Source of the DNA: SLDF01 sp964537925
GTDB lineage: Bacteria > Bacteroidota > Bacteroidia > Chitinophagales > Saprospiraceae
DNA: 64,000 nt
Assembly (NCBI GenBank): GCA_964537925.1
Contig: CAZICV010000006.1
Coordinates: forward strand, 124,001-188,000
Reading direction: 5' to 3'
Part shown: piece by piece, positions 1 through 9,419 of the stretch
Numbering within the stretch: the stretch's first letter is position 1
Layout: the number at the start of each line of letters is the position of its first letter
Position numbers and translations under genes: made by a program
Notes under the pieces: generated by a model
The model's database searches: none
Told to the model about the DNA's origin: nothing
The model's input: the letters and a program-made list of their open reading frames with translations, nothing else

Positions 1-2
1 CA

Positions 3-1757
3 CTGGTCGTAGTGTTCATGCCTGTGATCTTCCTGCAGGGACTGACGGGACGGCTCTTCCGCGAATTCGGCGTCGTAGTGGCCGGAGCCATAGTCATCTC
101 GGCAATCGTATCCCTCACGCTTACGCCCATGATGAGCGCGCGTTTCCTGTCGAACAAACAGAAGACATCGGGATTCTACCGTGTATCGGAGGCCTTCTTC
201 CAGAAGATGGAAAGCGGCTATCTCCGTTCGCTGCAGGCATTCATGCGGGTCCGTTGGTTATCGTTCGTATTCATGTTGCTGGCAGGATTCCTGATCTACT
301 GGCTGGGTAAGGGCATTCCTTCCGAGCTGGCGCCGATGGAAGACAAGAGCCGGTTCATGATCACCGCTACCGCCCCGGAGGGCACTTCCTTCGATATGAT
401 GGATAATTTCAACCAGTCGCTGACCCAGCTGGTGGATACATTGCCGGAGAAATCTTCCATCATCGCGGTGACTTCTCCCGGGTTCGGAGCTTCGGTATCG
501 ACCAATGCCAGCTTTGTGCGAGTGACGCTGGTAGATCCGTCAGAACGGACGCGGTCCCAGCAGGAGATCGTCAGCCAGATCAACGGTGAACTGAAACGCT
601 TCCCGCTGGCCCGCACTTTCGTCGTGCAGGAACAGACGATCGGTGGCGGCCGCTTTGCGGCGCTACCGGTACAGTTTGTGATCCAGGCGCCCAACTTCGA
701 AAAACTCAAGGAAGCTATTCCCAGGTTCATGGAGAAGGCGACTGCACACCCGGGGTTTTCCGTGGTGGACCTCAACCTCAAGTTTAACAAACCCGAACTG
801 ACCGTAAGCATCGACCGCGAACGCGCGAATGCACTGGGCGTATCCGTCCAGGATATCGCGCAGACCCTCCAGTTGCTCTTTGGTGGCCAGCGCTTCGGCT
901 ATTTTGTGTTCAACGGCAAGCAATACCAGGTGATCGGGCAGGCTACACGGTCCAATCGCGAAGACCCGCTCGACCTGAGCAAGGTCTTTGTCCGCAACCA
1001 GCAGGGACAGCTCATACAGATGGACAACGTGGTCCGCCTCAGCGAGACCTCCTCTCCTCCTCAGTTGTACCGGTACAACCGCTACGTAGCAGCTACCGTA
1101 TCCGCTAATATGGCCGATGGTGTGACGCTGGGACAGGGTATCGAGTTCATGGAACAGATCGCAGACGAGGTGCTGGATGAATCGTTCTCTACGGATCTGG
1201 CGGGTGTATCGCGTGAATTTGCCGAGAGCTCAAACTCACTTGTGTTCGCCTTCCTCTTGTCTCTCGCGCTTGTATACCTAGTACTGGCAGCACAGTTCGA
1301 GAGTTTTGTGGATCCGTTCATCATCATGTTCACAGTACCACTCGCACTCGCCGGAGCGGTGATATCGCTCAATATTGCGGACATGACGCTCAACATCTTC
1401 TCCCAGATCGGTATCATAGTGCTGGTCGGGATCGTGACGAAAAACGGTATCCTGATCGTGGAATTTGCCAATCAGCTCAAGGATTCCGGCAAGAAAAAAC
1501 TGGAAGCAGTAGTCGAAGCCGCTTCTCTGCGTCTGCGGCCGATCCTCATGACCAGCCTGGCTACTGCACTGGGAGCCGTACCTATCGCATTCGCCCTGGG
1601 TACAGCATCCTCCAGCCGTACGTCGATGGGTGTGGTGATCATCGGGGGACTGATGTTTTCCCTGGTACTTACCCTGTACGTGATACCGGGCCTGTACAGC
1701 TATATATCAAGCAACAAAAAAAGAATTCATGCAGATGAGGAGTCTCCTTCCGTATAG
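3..1757 (+). CDS. RND-family multidrug efflux permease, C-terminal part (5' end outside window)
   Basis: This is the inner-membrane pump of a tripartite RND efflux system (HAE1/AcrB type), driven by the proton gradient. About 584 residues are visible, roughly the last 55% of a usual ~1040-residue protein; the frame is open through the left edge, so the gene is partial. Visible marks are the TM segment with FLQGLTGRLFREFG at the start, the second large periplasmic domain (about residues 100-400 of the visible part), and the final membrane block with GIVTKNGILIVEFAN and RLRPILMTS. The 3' end overlaps the following TolC-like gene by 29 bp, as expected for a pump-channel operon; the membrane-fusion protein is presumably upstream. 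The substrate cannot be told from sequence. Confidence 0.93.
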   Translation: MVVVFMPVIFLQGLTGRLFREFGVVVAGAIVISAIVSLTLTPMMSARFLSNKQKTSGFYRVSEAFFQKMESGYLRSLQAFMRVRWLSFVFMLLAGFLIYWLGKGIPSELAPMEDKSRFMITATAPEGTSFDMMDNFNQSLTQLVDTLPEKSSIIAVTSPGFGASVSTNASFVRVTLVDPSERTRSQQEIVSQINGELKRFPLARTFVVQEQTIGGGRFAALPVQFVIQAPNFEKLKEAIPRFMEKATAHPGFSVVDLNLKFNKPELTVSIDRERANALGVSVQDIAQTLQLLFGGQRFGYFVFNGKQYQVIGQATRSNREDPLDLSKVFVRNQQGQLIQMDNVVRLSETSSPPQLYRYNRYVAATVSANMADGVTLGQGIEFMEQIADEVLDESFSTDLAGVSREFAESSNSLVFAFLLSLALVYLVLAAQFESFVDPFIIMFTVPLALAGAVISLNIADMTLNIFSQIGIIVLVGIVTKNGILIVEFANQLKDSGKKKLEAVVEAASLRLRPILMTSLATALGAVPIAFALGTASSSRTSMGVVIIGGLMFSLVLTLYVIPGLYSYISSNKKRIHADEESPSV

Positions 1758-3072
1758 CCTCGTTCTCTTCGCGCTGCTGACGACTGTAGTCTTACCGGCA
1801 CAAACTCCCGCACCGGTGCTCACGCTCGACGAAGCGATCCGCATCGGGCTGGAATCGCATTTCGGTATCCGGATAGCCCGCAAAAACCTGCAGATCGCCG
1901 ACAACAACAACAGTTACGGGGCCGCAGGTTATTATCCGCTGATACAGGCTACGGCAGGTCAGACCAACAACCTGAACAACACACAGCAGCTTTTCTTCGA
2001 TGGACGCGAGATCAACCAGGATGGCGCTTACTCCAACAATCTCCAGGCAGGTGTAGCACTGAACTGGGCTTTTTTCGATGGGTTCAGGATGCAGGCCGTC
2101 AAACGACGGAACGAACTGCTGGTCGCAGTTACGCAGAATGAGCTCAGGATCCAGACGGAGACATTGCTGTCCGACGTGATCAAACAGTACTTCCTGATCA
2201 TACAGCAGGAAAAACTGATCGACCTGACAGCACAGAACCTGCAGATCAGCAATCAGCGCATGTCGCTCGCGAAGTCGCGTGAATCCATCGGATCCGGTTC
2301 CGGTATAGCCGTTATGCAGGCCAATATCGACCTCAACAACGACAGCCTGCTCTACGAACAGCAGCAGCTACAGAAAAAGGCCTTCATCAATCAGCTGTAT
2401 CTACTCCTGGAGACAGAACAACCGATGGCTACCGAGATAGATACCACGCCCGACTGGATCCGGGATATTGATTACGAGATGCTCCGCTCCCAGGCAAGAT
2501 CGGCAAATGCCGCTGTAGCCGCCGCCCGCCTCAACCGCCAGATAACCGCCGAGGATGTGCGCGAAGCAAAAAGCCTGCAGTATCCTACCCTCAACCTGAA
2601 CGCCGGACTCAACTTCAACCTGTCCCGCAACCAGGCCGGATTCCTGCTGCAAAGCGTCAACTACGGTCCTATGCTCGGGGTCGGGGCCGTCTACAACATC
2701 TATGACGGCGGCAATATCCGCCGCAATATCGAAAACGCCCGTATCAGGGGTGATATCGCGCAGGACCAGGTGCAGAGGGTCCAGACCAGCACAGGATGGC
2801 AGATGGAAAACCTCGTCACACAACACGCGGGCCTGCTGCAGTTGATCGCTGCACAAAACAGGAATATCCTGATAGCAGAAGAGAATCTGCAGGTCGCGCT
2901 GGAGCGGTTCCGCCTGGGTGCGATCACCGACCTGGAGTTCAGGGAGATACAGCTCACCACGACACAGTCTTATTTCCAGAAATACCAGCTTGAACTCCAG
3001 CAGAAGCAACTCGAAGTAGATCTCCTGCTGTTGAGTGGTCAACTGGTACAAGACAGCAATTCAGGCCGGTAA
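1729..3072 (+). CDS. TolC family outer-membrane efflux channel
   Basis: This is the outer-membrane channel partner of the RND pump. The 447-residue product has a signal peptide (about residues 1-24, ending LPAQ), then LTLDEAIRIGLE, the typical start of the first TolC (OEP) repeat, followed by two alpha-helical repeats rich in Gln, Asn and Leu that build the periplasmic barrel. Start at 1729 (ATG); a second ATG two codons later is equally possible. The reading frame begins inside the pump gene, so translation is probably coupled. Length matches the family. Together the two genes indicate an export system for drugs, detergents or metabolites. Confidence 0.92.
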   Translation: MQMRSLLPYSLVLFALLTTVVLPAQTPAPVLTLDEAIRIGLESHFGIRIARKNLQIADNNNSYGAAGYYPLIQATAGQTNNLNNTQQLFFDGREINQDGAYSNNLQAGVALNWAFFDGFRMQAVKRRNELLVAVTQNELRIQTETLLSDVIKQYFLIIQQEKLIDLTAQNLQISNQRMSLAKSRESIGSGSGIAVMQANIDLNNDSLLYEQQQLQKKAFINQLYLLLETEQPMATEIDTTPDWIRDIDYEMLRSQARSANAAVAAARLNRQITAEDVREAKSLQYPTLNLNAGLNFNLSRNQAGFLLQSVNYGPMLGVGAVYNIYDGGNIRRNIENARIRGDIAQDQVQRVQTSTGWQMENLVTQHAGLLQLIAAQNRNILIAEENLQVALERFRLGAITDLEFREIQLTTTQSYFQKYQLELQQKQLEVDLLLLSGQLVQDSNSGR

Positions 3073-3262
3073 ACTATTCTGTTCCCGCACCTCTCCTCTT
3101 CCCTCTCTTCCATTGGAAGGGGCGTGCCGCGTTTTTGCGTTCAGGCCTGCAACACACAGAGTCGTCTCAGCCTGATCCCTTTCTTAAACCTTCAGCGGTG
3201 CCGTGTAGCACTACCTTGTCAACCTATATCCGGAGTAATAATATCATCGGGTTGCAGATAAC

Positions 3263-3296
3263 AAAAAAGCCTGCCACGATACGTCTCGTGACAGGC
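3263..3296 (-). terminator. Rho-independent terminator of the TPR gene
   Basis: On the minus strand an 11-bp imperfect stem (GCCTGTCACGA pairing with TCGTGGCAGGC) is followed directly by TTTTTTG. It lies 38 bp after the stop codon of the TPR-protein gene. Confidence 0.8.
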
Positions 3297-3333
3297 CTGG
3301 ATTATCCGGTATTTCTCTCTCCCGGGGAGAATA

Positions 3334-4608
3334 TCAGTTCAGCGCATCAAGGCGCTCCTTGTATTCGTTGGATTTATCGAGCTCATTGAGCCTGGCATGG
3401 ATCTCCTTGAGGGCGATCAGTGTATTCTTGTCCTTAGGGTTGAGCGAGTCCGCACGCTGGAAGTATGGCAGTGCTTCCTTGAAGATCTCGTTCACCTCTT
3501 TTTGCTTGGCCTGGTACTTCTTGATACCGGCTGATGTGTAATCCTCCGCCAATTCCTGGAGCAGTTGGGTCTGCTCGGCCGCTTTGTTGTAATAAAGAGC
3601 GCCTATGGAATATACGGCATCGAAGAAATCCGGGTTCATCTCCAGCGCCTTGCCATAGTAGTGCTTGGCGTCATCGAAGTACTGCTGTTTCTTGGCAGCA
3701 TCCTTCTCCTGCTGGAACAGGTTGTCGTATACGTTACCCAGCGTAGTATACAGCGATAAGTTGCTTGGCTCCTTCGCTATGGCTTCTTTCAGGCGATTGA
3801 CCAGGTCATCCAGTTTGCCCAGTTTGAGCGCGTGGTTGATCTCAGAGAAAAGCAGGTTGATATCTTCCGGGAAACGCTTGCGGCCTTCCTGCAGGTACTT
3901 CTCAGCTGCGGGAAGATTCTCCTTTTCGATATTGAGCTTGTAAAGAGCGTCGTATACCTCCGGCTTGTGCACATTCTTGGTCAGCAGCTCGTTGAGGTAT
4001 TTCTCTGCCTTTTCTTTCTGACCGCTGCCAAGAGCAGTCACACCGACAATAAATACCTGGTTGTTAAGATCTTCTTCTTTGGAGAATGGCGATTGCTCCT
4101 TGCCCGCCACCAAAGCTTCATGCACCATCAGCGCTGCTTCAAATGCATTAAAAGCCTTTGCCTGATCTCCTTTCTGGTACTGGTCATACCCATAGTTGAG
4201 CAGTCCCTGTACAGTCTCATTGAGACCTTTGAGCGCATCCTTCTTCTCATAACCTTTTACTGCCAGCTCATTGGCTTTGGCGAAAGATCTGTAAGCCGTC
4301 AGGGAAGCGTCCGGAACCGCCACTTTGTGATTGGGATCCAGGGATTTCATCAGCAGATCCCTGTTGGCCATCTCGGTATACAACTGCCCGCGCAGGTACC
4401 ATGCATCAAAATCAGCGGCATATTCGGGAGATTCGACAGCACCGTCGATCAGTTTACTGCCTTCCAGCAACTTACCGGAGTTGCCTTGCTGGTCCAGGTT
4501 ATAGCTCTGCAGGGCGCGTTTGGCGTCGCGCACCATTTTCTTGGCGTCCTGCGCACTTGCCAGCATTGCGAAAGACGTGAACATAAGGAGAAAAAGCATT
4601 CTTCTCAT
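3334..4608 (-). CDS. Periplasmic/secreted tetratricopeptide-repeat protein
   Basis: The 424-residue protein has a clear signal peptide (residues 1-19, ending MLASAQ) and is otherwise made of helical TPR-like repeats, several with the usual pattern of small and aromatic residues (for example a repeat containing ALEMNPDFFDAVYSIGALYYN near residue 330 and another ending near residue 410). TPR proteins are scaffolds for protein-protein contacts; no catalytic domain is visible and no partner can be named. It is a single-gene unit with its own terminator. A near-consensus -7 element (TATCTTTA, 4629-4636) sits 20 bp upstream of the ATG. Proteins of this kind are common next to gyrA in Bacteroidota, but the relation is unknown to me. 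Confidence 0.85.
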   Translation of the reverse strand: MRRMLFLLMFTSFAMLASAQDAKKMVRDAKRALQSYNLDQQGNSGKLLEGSKLIDGAVESPEYAADFDAWYLRGQLYTEMANRDLLMKSLDPNHKVAVPDASLTAYRSFAKANELAVKGYEKKDALKGLNETVQGLLNYGYDQYQKGDQAKAFNAFEAALMVHEALVAGKEQSPFSKEEDLNNQVFIVGVTALGSGQKEKAEKYLNELLTKNVHKPEVYDALYKLNIEKENLPAAEKYLQEGRKRFPEDINLLFSEINHALKLGKLDDLVNRLKEAIAKEPSNLSLYTTLGNVYDNLFQQEKDAAKKQQYFDDAKHYYGKALEMNPDFFDAVYSIGALYYNKAAEQTQLLQELAEDYTSAGIKKYQAKQKEVNEIFKEALPYFQRADSLNPKDKNTLIALKEIHARLNELDKSNEYKERLDALN

Positions 4609-4628
4609 ATGGTTGTTTTTATATGAAG

Positions 4629-4636
4629 TAAAGATA
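4629..4636 (-). promoter_or_regulatory. Possible -7 element of the TPR gene
   Basis: Minus strand reads TATCTTTA, one mismatch from the Bacteroidota -7 consensus TAnnTTTG, 20 bp before the ATG at 4608. No -33 motif is seen. Confidence 0.4.
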
Positions 4637-4692
4637 TACCGGTTAATTGACTCATGAAGACCTGCTAAAGATACCTAATGAATTGTTAACGA

Positions 4693-7167
4693 TCAATCCT
4701 CAGCCTCTTCGGAATCGGCTTCGGCATCGTATACGATCGCCACATCGGCAATATCGTCGCCATCATCGAGCCTGATCACTCTTACCCCCTGTGTCGCGCG
4801 GCCCATCACACGGATATCTTCTACAGGCATACGTATCACGATACCGAACTTGCTGGTGATCATGAGGTCGTCTTCCTCTCTGACGGATTTGATGGCGATC
4901 AGATCACCTGTCTTTTCATTGATATTCATAGTCTTGACCCCTTTTCCGCCTCGATTCGTGACCCGGTAGTCTTCCAGTGGGGAGCGCTTGCCCATGCCCT
5001 TGCTGGAAATGACCAGCAGAGTCGTGGCCGCATCTTCCGGATCCACACAGACCATACCTACGACCCTGTCGCTGACCTCATTGGTGAGAGTGATCGCCTT
5101 CACTCCCGCAGCAGTACGTCCCATCGGGCGCACTGTGCGTTCAGGGAAACGGATCGCACGGCCTTCCAAGTTGGATATCACGATCTCGTTGTTGCCGTTG
5201 GTCAGGCGCGCTTCGAGCAGTTGGTCGCCTTCATTGATGGTGATCGCATTGATACCGCTCGCTCTCGGGCGGGAGTATTCGCGGACCAGTGTCTTCTTGA
5301 TCATTCCCTTCAGGGTACAGAAAATGATATAGTTCTGGTCTATGTATTCCTGGTCTTCCAGGTCTTTGATGATGATATAGGCCTTGACCTTGTCATCTTG
5401 CGGCATAGAGATGATATTCTGTATCACACGGCCCGCTGCGGTCTTGTTGGCCTCCGGGATCTCGTATACACGCAGCCAGTAACACCTGCCCTGCTCCGTG
5501 AAAAGCAAAAGGTAGTTGTGGGTGGTAGCAACAAACATATGCTCGATGAAGTCCTCGTTGCGGGTCTTGCTACCGCGGGATCCGCGTCCGCCCCTGGATT
5601 GCGTGCGGTATTCCGTGACACGGGTCCGTTTGATATAACCGAGATGAGAAATAGTGATCACCACTTCCTCATCCTGGATCATGTCCTCGATGCTGATCTC
5701 ACCGTCTGCATGACGTATCTCTGTGCGTCGTGCGTCGCCAAACCGCTCGCGTATGTCCGTGAGTTCGTCCCTGATGATGTCGCGTTGCAGTTCTTCACTG
5801 GCGAGAATATCCTTGAGGCGCTGGATGGTCTTCAGTATCTCGTCGTACTCGGCGCGCAGCTTTTCGATCTCGAGCCCTGTGAGCCTTTGCAGGCGCATCT
5901 CCAGGATCGCCTTGGCCTGTATCTCGGACAATTGGAACCTGCTCATGAGCCCCGTTTTGGCATCGTCGGGCGTCTTACTTTCGCGGATCAGTTGTATGAC
6001 CTCGTCCAGGTTGTCCAGTGCGATGATCAGGCCCTCGAGTATATGCGCACGTTCCTCCGCTTTCCGGAGTTCGTAGCGCGAGCGGCGCACGATGACCTCC
6101 AGTCGGAACTTGATAAATTCCTCGATCAGGTCCTTCAGGTTGAGCGTATAAGGTCTGCCGTTGACCAGCGCCACATTATTGACTCCATAAGAAGTCTGTA
6201 GCGGCGTATATTTGAACAGTTGCGAAAGCACTACTTTGCCGATGGCGTCCCGCTTGAGCTCGATCACAATACGTAGTCCGTTCCTGTCGGACTCATCCCG
6301 TACGTCGCTGATGCCATGTATCCTCTCCTCGTTGACCAGCTCTGCGATCTTAATGATGAGCTGGGCCTTGTTCACCTGGTAAGGTATCTCCGTGACGATG
6401 ATGATATCGCGATGGCCATCGTTCTCGATATCTGCCCTTGCACGCACTACTACACGACCACGGCCTGTCTCAAAGGCCTCACGGATCCCCTCCACACCAT
6501 ATATGATACCACCTGTAGGGAAATCCGGCGCCTTGACGTACTCCATGAGCTCGGGGATCGTGATCTCCGGGCGTTCCAACGTGGCGATGATGCCGTCCAC
6601 CACTTCACTGAGATTGTGGGGAAGCATGTTCGTAGCCATACCTACGGCGATACCGGACGCCCCGTTGATCAGCAGGTTGGGCACACGGGTCGGCATGACG
6701 GTCGGCTCCTCGAGTGAGTCGTCAAAGTTCAGTGCAAAGTCTACGGTCTCTTTCTCGATATCCGCCAGGATCTCGTCGGAGATCCTCCTGAGACGCGCTT
6801 CGGTATAACGCATGGCCGCAGGGCTATCGCCGTCCATAGAACCGAAGTTACCCTGGCCGTCGATCAGCGGGTACCGCAAAGACCAGTCCTGTGCCAGACG
6901 CACCATCGTATCGTATACGGAACCGTCCCCGTGCGGGTGGTACTTTCCGAGCACTTCTCCCACGATACGCGCTGACTTCTTATGCGCTTTGTTGTACGTG
7001 AGGCCCAGCTCGTGCATACCATACAATACCCTGCGGTGTACAGGTTTGAGACCGTCCCTGACATCCGGCAGGGCCCTGGCAACGATGACCGACATAGAGT
7101 AGTCGATATAGGCCGACTTCATCTGGTCCTCGATATTGATGGGAATGATCTTTGGTAATGCAGTCAT
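4693..7167 (-). CDS. gyrA: DNA gyrase subunit A
   Basis: GyrA is the DNA breakage-reunion subunit of gyrase. The catalytic tyrosine is Tyr121 in AAMRYTEARL; the winged-helix region with KPVHRRVLYGM and the C-terminal DNA-wrapping blades follow, including GyrA-box-like QSRGGRGSRG and NRGGKGVKT. The length (824 residues) is normal. The frame extends 20 codons further upstream to 7227, but a perfect -7 element (7216-7223) lies inside that extension, so the ATG at 7167 is the start. The position equivalent to E. coli Ser83 is Gly82 (HPHGDGSVYD), in the quinolone-resistance-determining region; the Asp87 equivalent is kept. The product ends in an acidic tail (EADSEEAED). Confidence 0.97.
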   Translation of the reverse strand: MTALPKIIPINIEDQMKSAYIDYSMSVIVARALPDVRDGLKPVHRRVLYGMHELGLTYNKAHKKSARIVGEVLGKYHPHGDGSVYDTMVRLAQDWSLRYPLIDGQGNFGSMDGDSPAAMRYTEARLRRISDEILADIEKETVDFALNFDDSLEEPTVMPTRVPNLLINGASGIAVGMATNMLPHNLSEVVDGIIATLERPEITIPELMEYVKAPDFPTGGIIYGVEGIREAFETGRGRVVVRARADIENDGHRDIIIVTEIPYQVNKAQLIIKIAELVNEERIHGISDVRDESDRNGLRIVIELKRDAIGKVVLSQLFKYTPLQTSYGVNNVALVNGRPYTLNLKDLIEEFIKFRLEVIVRRSRYELRKAEERAHILEGLIIALDNLDEVIQLIRESKTPDDAKTGLMSRFQLSEIQAKAILEMRLQRLTGLEIEKLRAEYDEILKTIQRLKDILASEELQRDIIRDELTDIRERFGDARRTEIRHADGEISIEDMIQDEEVVITISHLGYIKRTRVTEYRTQSRGGRGSRGSKTRNEDFIEHMFVATTHNYLLLFTEQGRCYWLRVYEIPEANKTAAGRVIQNIISMPQDDKVKAYIIIKDLEDQEYIDQNYIIFCTLKGMIKKTLVREYSRPRASGINAITINEGDQLLEARLTNGNNEIVISNLEGRAIRFPERTVRPMGRTAAGVKAITLTNEVSDRVVGMVCVDPEDAATTLLVISSKGMGKRSPLEDYRVTNRGGKGVKTMNINEKTGDLIAIKSVREEDDLMITSKFGIVIRMPVEDIRVMGRATQGVRVIRLDDGDDIADVAIVYDAEADSEEAED

Positions 7168-7215
7168 ATGATTCTGAGGTTGAACGTCTCTTCCGGAGGC
7201 TTGATTAAGCGGCTG

Positions 7216-7223
7216 CAAAGATA
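7216..7223 (-). promoter_or_regulatory. -7 promoter element of gyrA
   Basis: Minus strand TATCTTTG matches TAnnTTTG exactly, inside CTATCTTTGCAGCC, the same 14-mer as in front of ychF. It puts the transcript start about 45 nt before the ATG at 7167. Confidence 0.75.
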
Positions 7224-7310
7224 GCAATTAATATGCACTTCATATACGTAATATCCTAATCTGAGCACCCATATCCCGGGCAAAACAACCTATATGACAG
7301 ACATTGGTGT

Positions 7311-7318
7311 TAACTTTG
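7311..7318 (+). promoter_or_regulatory. -7 promoter element of menG-porT
   Basis: TAACTTTG matches TAnnTTTG; it lies 19 bp before the TTG start at 7338, giving a leader of about 15 nt. Confidence 0.65.
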
Positions 7319-7337
7319 TGTATTAAACGGCGGTGTT

Positions 7338-8066
7338 TTGAAAGAAGTCAAGCCTTACGAGCAATCTGAAGACAGCAAAAAAGGTCAGGTTTCGCGCATG
7401 TTCAACAACATAGCGCCCTACTACGACTTCCTCAATCACTTCCTGTCGCTGGGTATAGACCGTGGCTGGCGGCGGAAAGCCATAGCTATGCTCGACGCTC
7501 CCCGATACCCGCTCATCGTGGATATCGCCACCGGCACGGGCGATGTAGCGATCGCGATGGCCCAGCGTCTCCCCGTCGACCAGATCGTAGGCGTAGACAT
7601 TGCCGAAGAAATGCTGGAGCTGGGCCGTGCCAAGATCCGCAAGCGAAACCTGGAGGACAAGATCCTGCTCGAGGCAGGTGATTCCGAAAATCTTCGATTC
7701 GCAGACAATAGCGTAGACGCAATCACCGTTGCTTTTGGGGTACGCAATTTTGAGCATGTCGAAAGCGGTCTTACGGAGATGTGGCGCGTCCTCAAGCCCG
7801 GAGCACAGTTGATCATACTGGAGTTTTCCAGGCCCAGGGTCTTCCCGGTCAAGCAGTTGTTCAATTTTTATTTCAGGAACATACTGCCGCTGATCGGCCG
7901 GATCACCTCCAAAGACCCGAAAGCATACGGCTACCTCTATGAATCGGTACAGGCTTTTCCGGATAGGGGCGCGTTTACCGACCTGCTGAATAAAATCGGT
8001 TTCAGAGAAACGAATTGGCAATCTCTCACACTTGGTATATGCTGCATCTACAGTGCAAGAAAATAA
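7338..8066 (+). CDS. ubiE: Demethylmenaquinone methyltransferase (MenG/UbiE)
   Basis: This is an S-adenosylmethionine-dependent methyltransferase for the last step of menaquinone synthesis (and ubiquinone where made). The family signature blocks are present: NNIAPYYDFLNHFLS near the N-terminus, the SAM-binding IVDIATGTGDVAIAM, and VAFGVRNFEHV plus KPGAQLIILEFSRP. The length (242 residues) is right. No ATG lies near the expected N-terminus; TTG at 7338 gives MKEVKPYEQ and fits the promoter just upstream. With mqnD at 42865 it points to a futalosine-type menaquinone route. It overlaps porT, a pairing that is common in Bacteroidota. Confidence 0.94.
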   Translation: MKEVKPYEQSEDSKKGQVSRMFNNIAPYYDFLNHFLSLGIDRGWRRKAIAMLDAPRYPLIVDIATGTGDVAIAMAQRLPVDQIVGVDIAEEMLELGRAKIRKRNLEDKILLEAGDSENLRFADNSVDAITVAFGVRNFEHVESGLTEMWRVLKPGAQLIILEFSRPRVFPVKQLFNFYFRNILPLIGRITSKDPKAYGYLYESVQAFPDRGAFTDLLNKIGFRETNWQSLTLGICCIYSARK

Positions 8067-8761
8067 TCCTGCTCCTGGCGCTTTGCCTGGCCCTTCCCTT
8101 CGCCGCTGACGCGCAAAAACACAATACCGGCAACTATAACTACAAGAACTTCCAGTACAAACAGTATTACTTTGGCATCACGCTGGCCTACAATACCAGT
8201 AACTACAAAGTATTCCGGTCAAGGAATTTTCTCATCGGCGACCAGGTATCCCGCGTAGAGTCAGTTACCGGTCCGGGGCTCAACCTGGGTCTGGTCACCA
8301 ACCTGAAGATCGGAGAGTATTTTGATATCCGCTTCCTCCCTACCCTCTCTTTCGCCACCCGCAACCTCAACTATTCAGGCGAGACCAGCGCCAATGAGGT
8401 CTACGACCGGAAGCTCGACCCTGTATTTGTAGAAGCTCCCCTGCAGTTTCGCTATAAGTCAGCTACCTACAACGACATGAAGATGTACATACTGGGCGGT
8501 ATCAAGTATTCATTCGACGTGTCCTCCGAATCCCGGACCAAAAGGGAAAACAACCTGGTCAAGATCGCCCCTTCTGATTTTGCGCTGGAGCTTGGTTTCG
8601 GTATGCAGTTCTATTTCCCTTACTTCATCTTCTCGCCTGAACTGAAGTTTTCACACGGCATATCCAATACGTTGATCTACAACTCCCGGATACAGTCTTC
8701 GACGATACTCGACAAGGTGCTGTCGCGTACATTCACGCTGAGTATCCACTTTGAGGGCTGA
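8039..8761 (+). CDS. porT: PorT-type outer-membrane beta-barrel protein (type IX secretion)
   Basis: The 240-residue product has a signal peptide (about residues 1-26, ending AADAQ) and a predicted eight-strand-like beta-barrel with YYFGITLAYN near the N-terminus. The size, architecture and position directly behind ubiE match PorT, a protein needed for T9SS export and gliding in Bacteroidota. ATG 8039 is preferred over an upstream TTG (8015), because it begins right before the signal peptide; it overlaps ubiE by 28 bp. The 3' end overlaps the convergent gene by 29 bp. A generic PorT-like barrel of other function is the alternative, but the three T9SS cargo genes in this window support the call. 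Confidence 0.8.
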   Translation: MLHLQCKKIILLLALCLALPFAADAQKHNTGNYNYKNFQYKQYYFGITLAYNTSNYKVFRSRNFLIGDQVSRVESVTGPGLNLGLVTNLKIGEYFDIRFLPTLSFATRNLNYSGETSANEVYDRKLDPVFVEAPLQFRYKSATYNDMKMYILGGIKYSFDVSSESRTKRENNLVKIAPSDFALELGFGMQFYFPYFIFSPELKFSHGISNTLIYNSRIQSSTILDKVLSRTFTLSIHFEG

Positions 8762-9341
8762 TCTCCGGCCATCTCAACCTCACATATCCTGCGAGCTCAG
8801 GGAAAAACTCCATAAACCCGGCGTCCATTTCAATCTGGTTGGCTGTATAATAAGGCATTACTGCTTTGAAATCAGCGGGAAACTTCGCCCGGCGCGCAAG
8901 CATGCGGAAAGTGATCTCCATGCCCTCTGCGGTCAGGAAGGTTTCCAGCCAGCGGTTGGCGAGCATATCGTCTACCCGTATATGAAGATCCTCCGGCAGG
9001 TCATGCCGGAACCCGGCGATCCGGTCAAAGGCCTTTGAGCAGAAGACATCGTAGGGTTCTGTGCTGAAATAGTTCCAGCGGACGGCCAGCTGGTGATCCA
9101 TCAGTATATCCAGTATAACGCCCGAATACTTACCGAAAAGCGGGTACATGGCCCGGCGCATACGCACGACTACCGGATGATGATCCGTGTATTCGTCAAT
9201 CCAGCGATGCAGCCTCAGGCCTGGCAGGTAACGCTCGGGAAGCTGCTTCTGAGCGGCTATGGAGAGCCAGTCGCAGTAGAGATTGCCCAGGGTCACATCC
9301 GGGTCATCGTAGGACAGGTAAATATGCGCGAGATGGTTCAT
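8733..9341 (-). CDS. Acyl-carrier-protein phosphodiesterase family protein
   Basis: The product of 202 residues begins MNHLAHIYLS, followed by GNLYCDWL and GLRLHRWIDEYTDHHPVV, which are the conserved blocks of the AcpH (YajB) family. These enzymes remove the 4'-phosphopantetheine group from acyl carrier protein; HD-like His and Asp residues are seen. The ATG at 9341 is chosen since the family starts exactly at this MNHLAH motif; the frame stays open six codons further. Its 3' end overlaps porT by 29 bp in the opposite direction. The true substrate in Bacteroidota is not established, as the family is much larger than the one tested member. Confidence 0.82.
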   Translation of the reverse strand: MNHLAHIYLSYDDPDVTLGNLYCDWLSIAAQKQLPERYLPGLRLHRWIDEYTDHHPVVVRMRRAMYPLFGKYSGVILDILMDHQLAVRWNYFSTEPYDVFCSKAFDRIAGFRHDLPEDLHIRVDDMLANRWLETFLTAEGMEITFRMLARRAKFPADFKAVMPYYTANQIEMDAGFMEFFPELAGYVRLRWPEISPQSGYSA

Positions 9342-9381
9342 GACTTCCTGGCTGAGCACTGCCTAAAAATAGGTAAAAGAC

Positions 9382-9389
9382 TATCTTTG
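9382..9389 (+). promoter_or_regulatory. -7 promoter element of ychF
   Basis: TATCTTTG, within CTATCTTTGCAGCC, the same 14-mer as the gyrA promoter; 30 bp upstream of the ATG at 9420. Confidence 0.72.
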
Positions 9390-9419
9390 CAGCCGTTTAA
9401 CAAACAGAAAGAAAAGTAT

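Noticed and set aside
3135..3389. 84-codon open frame downstream of the TolC gene
   Set aside because: It runs through the terminator of the TPR gene and into its 3' end, with no promoter or motif.
3832..4626. Plus-strand open frame of 264 codons opposite the TPR gene
   Set aside because: Antisense shadow of a helix-rich coding region; low-complexity hydrophobic translation without domain signs.
5221..6201. Long plus-strand open frame of 326 codons opposite gyrA
   Set aside because: Codon pattern is the mirror image of gyrA; no protein family features, no promoter.
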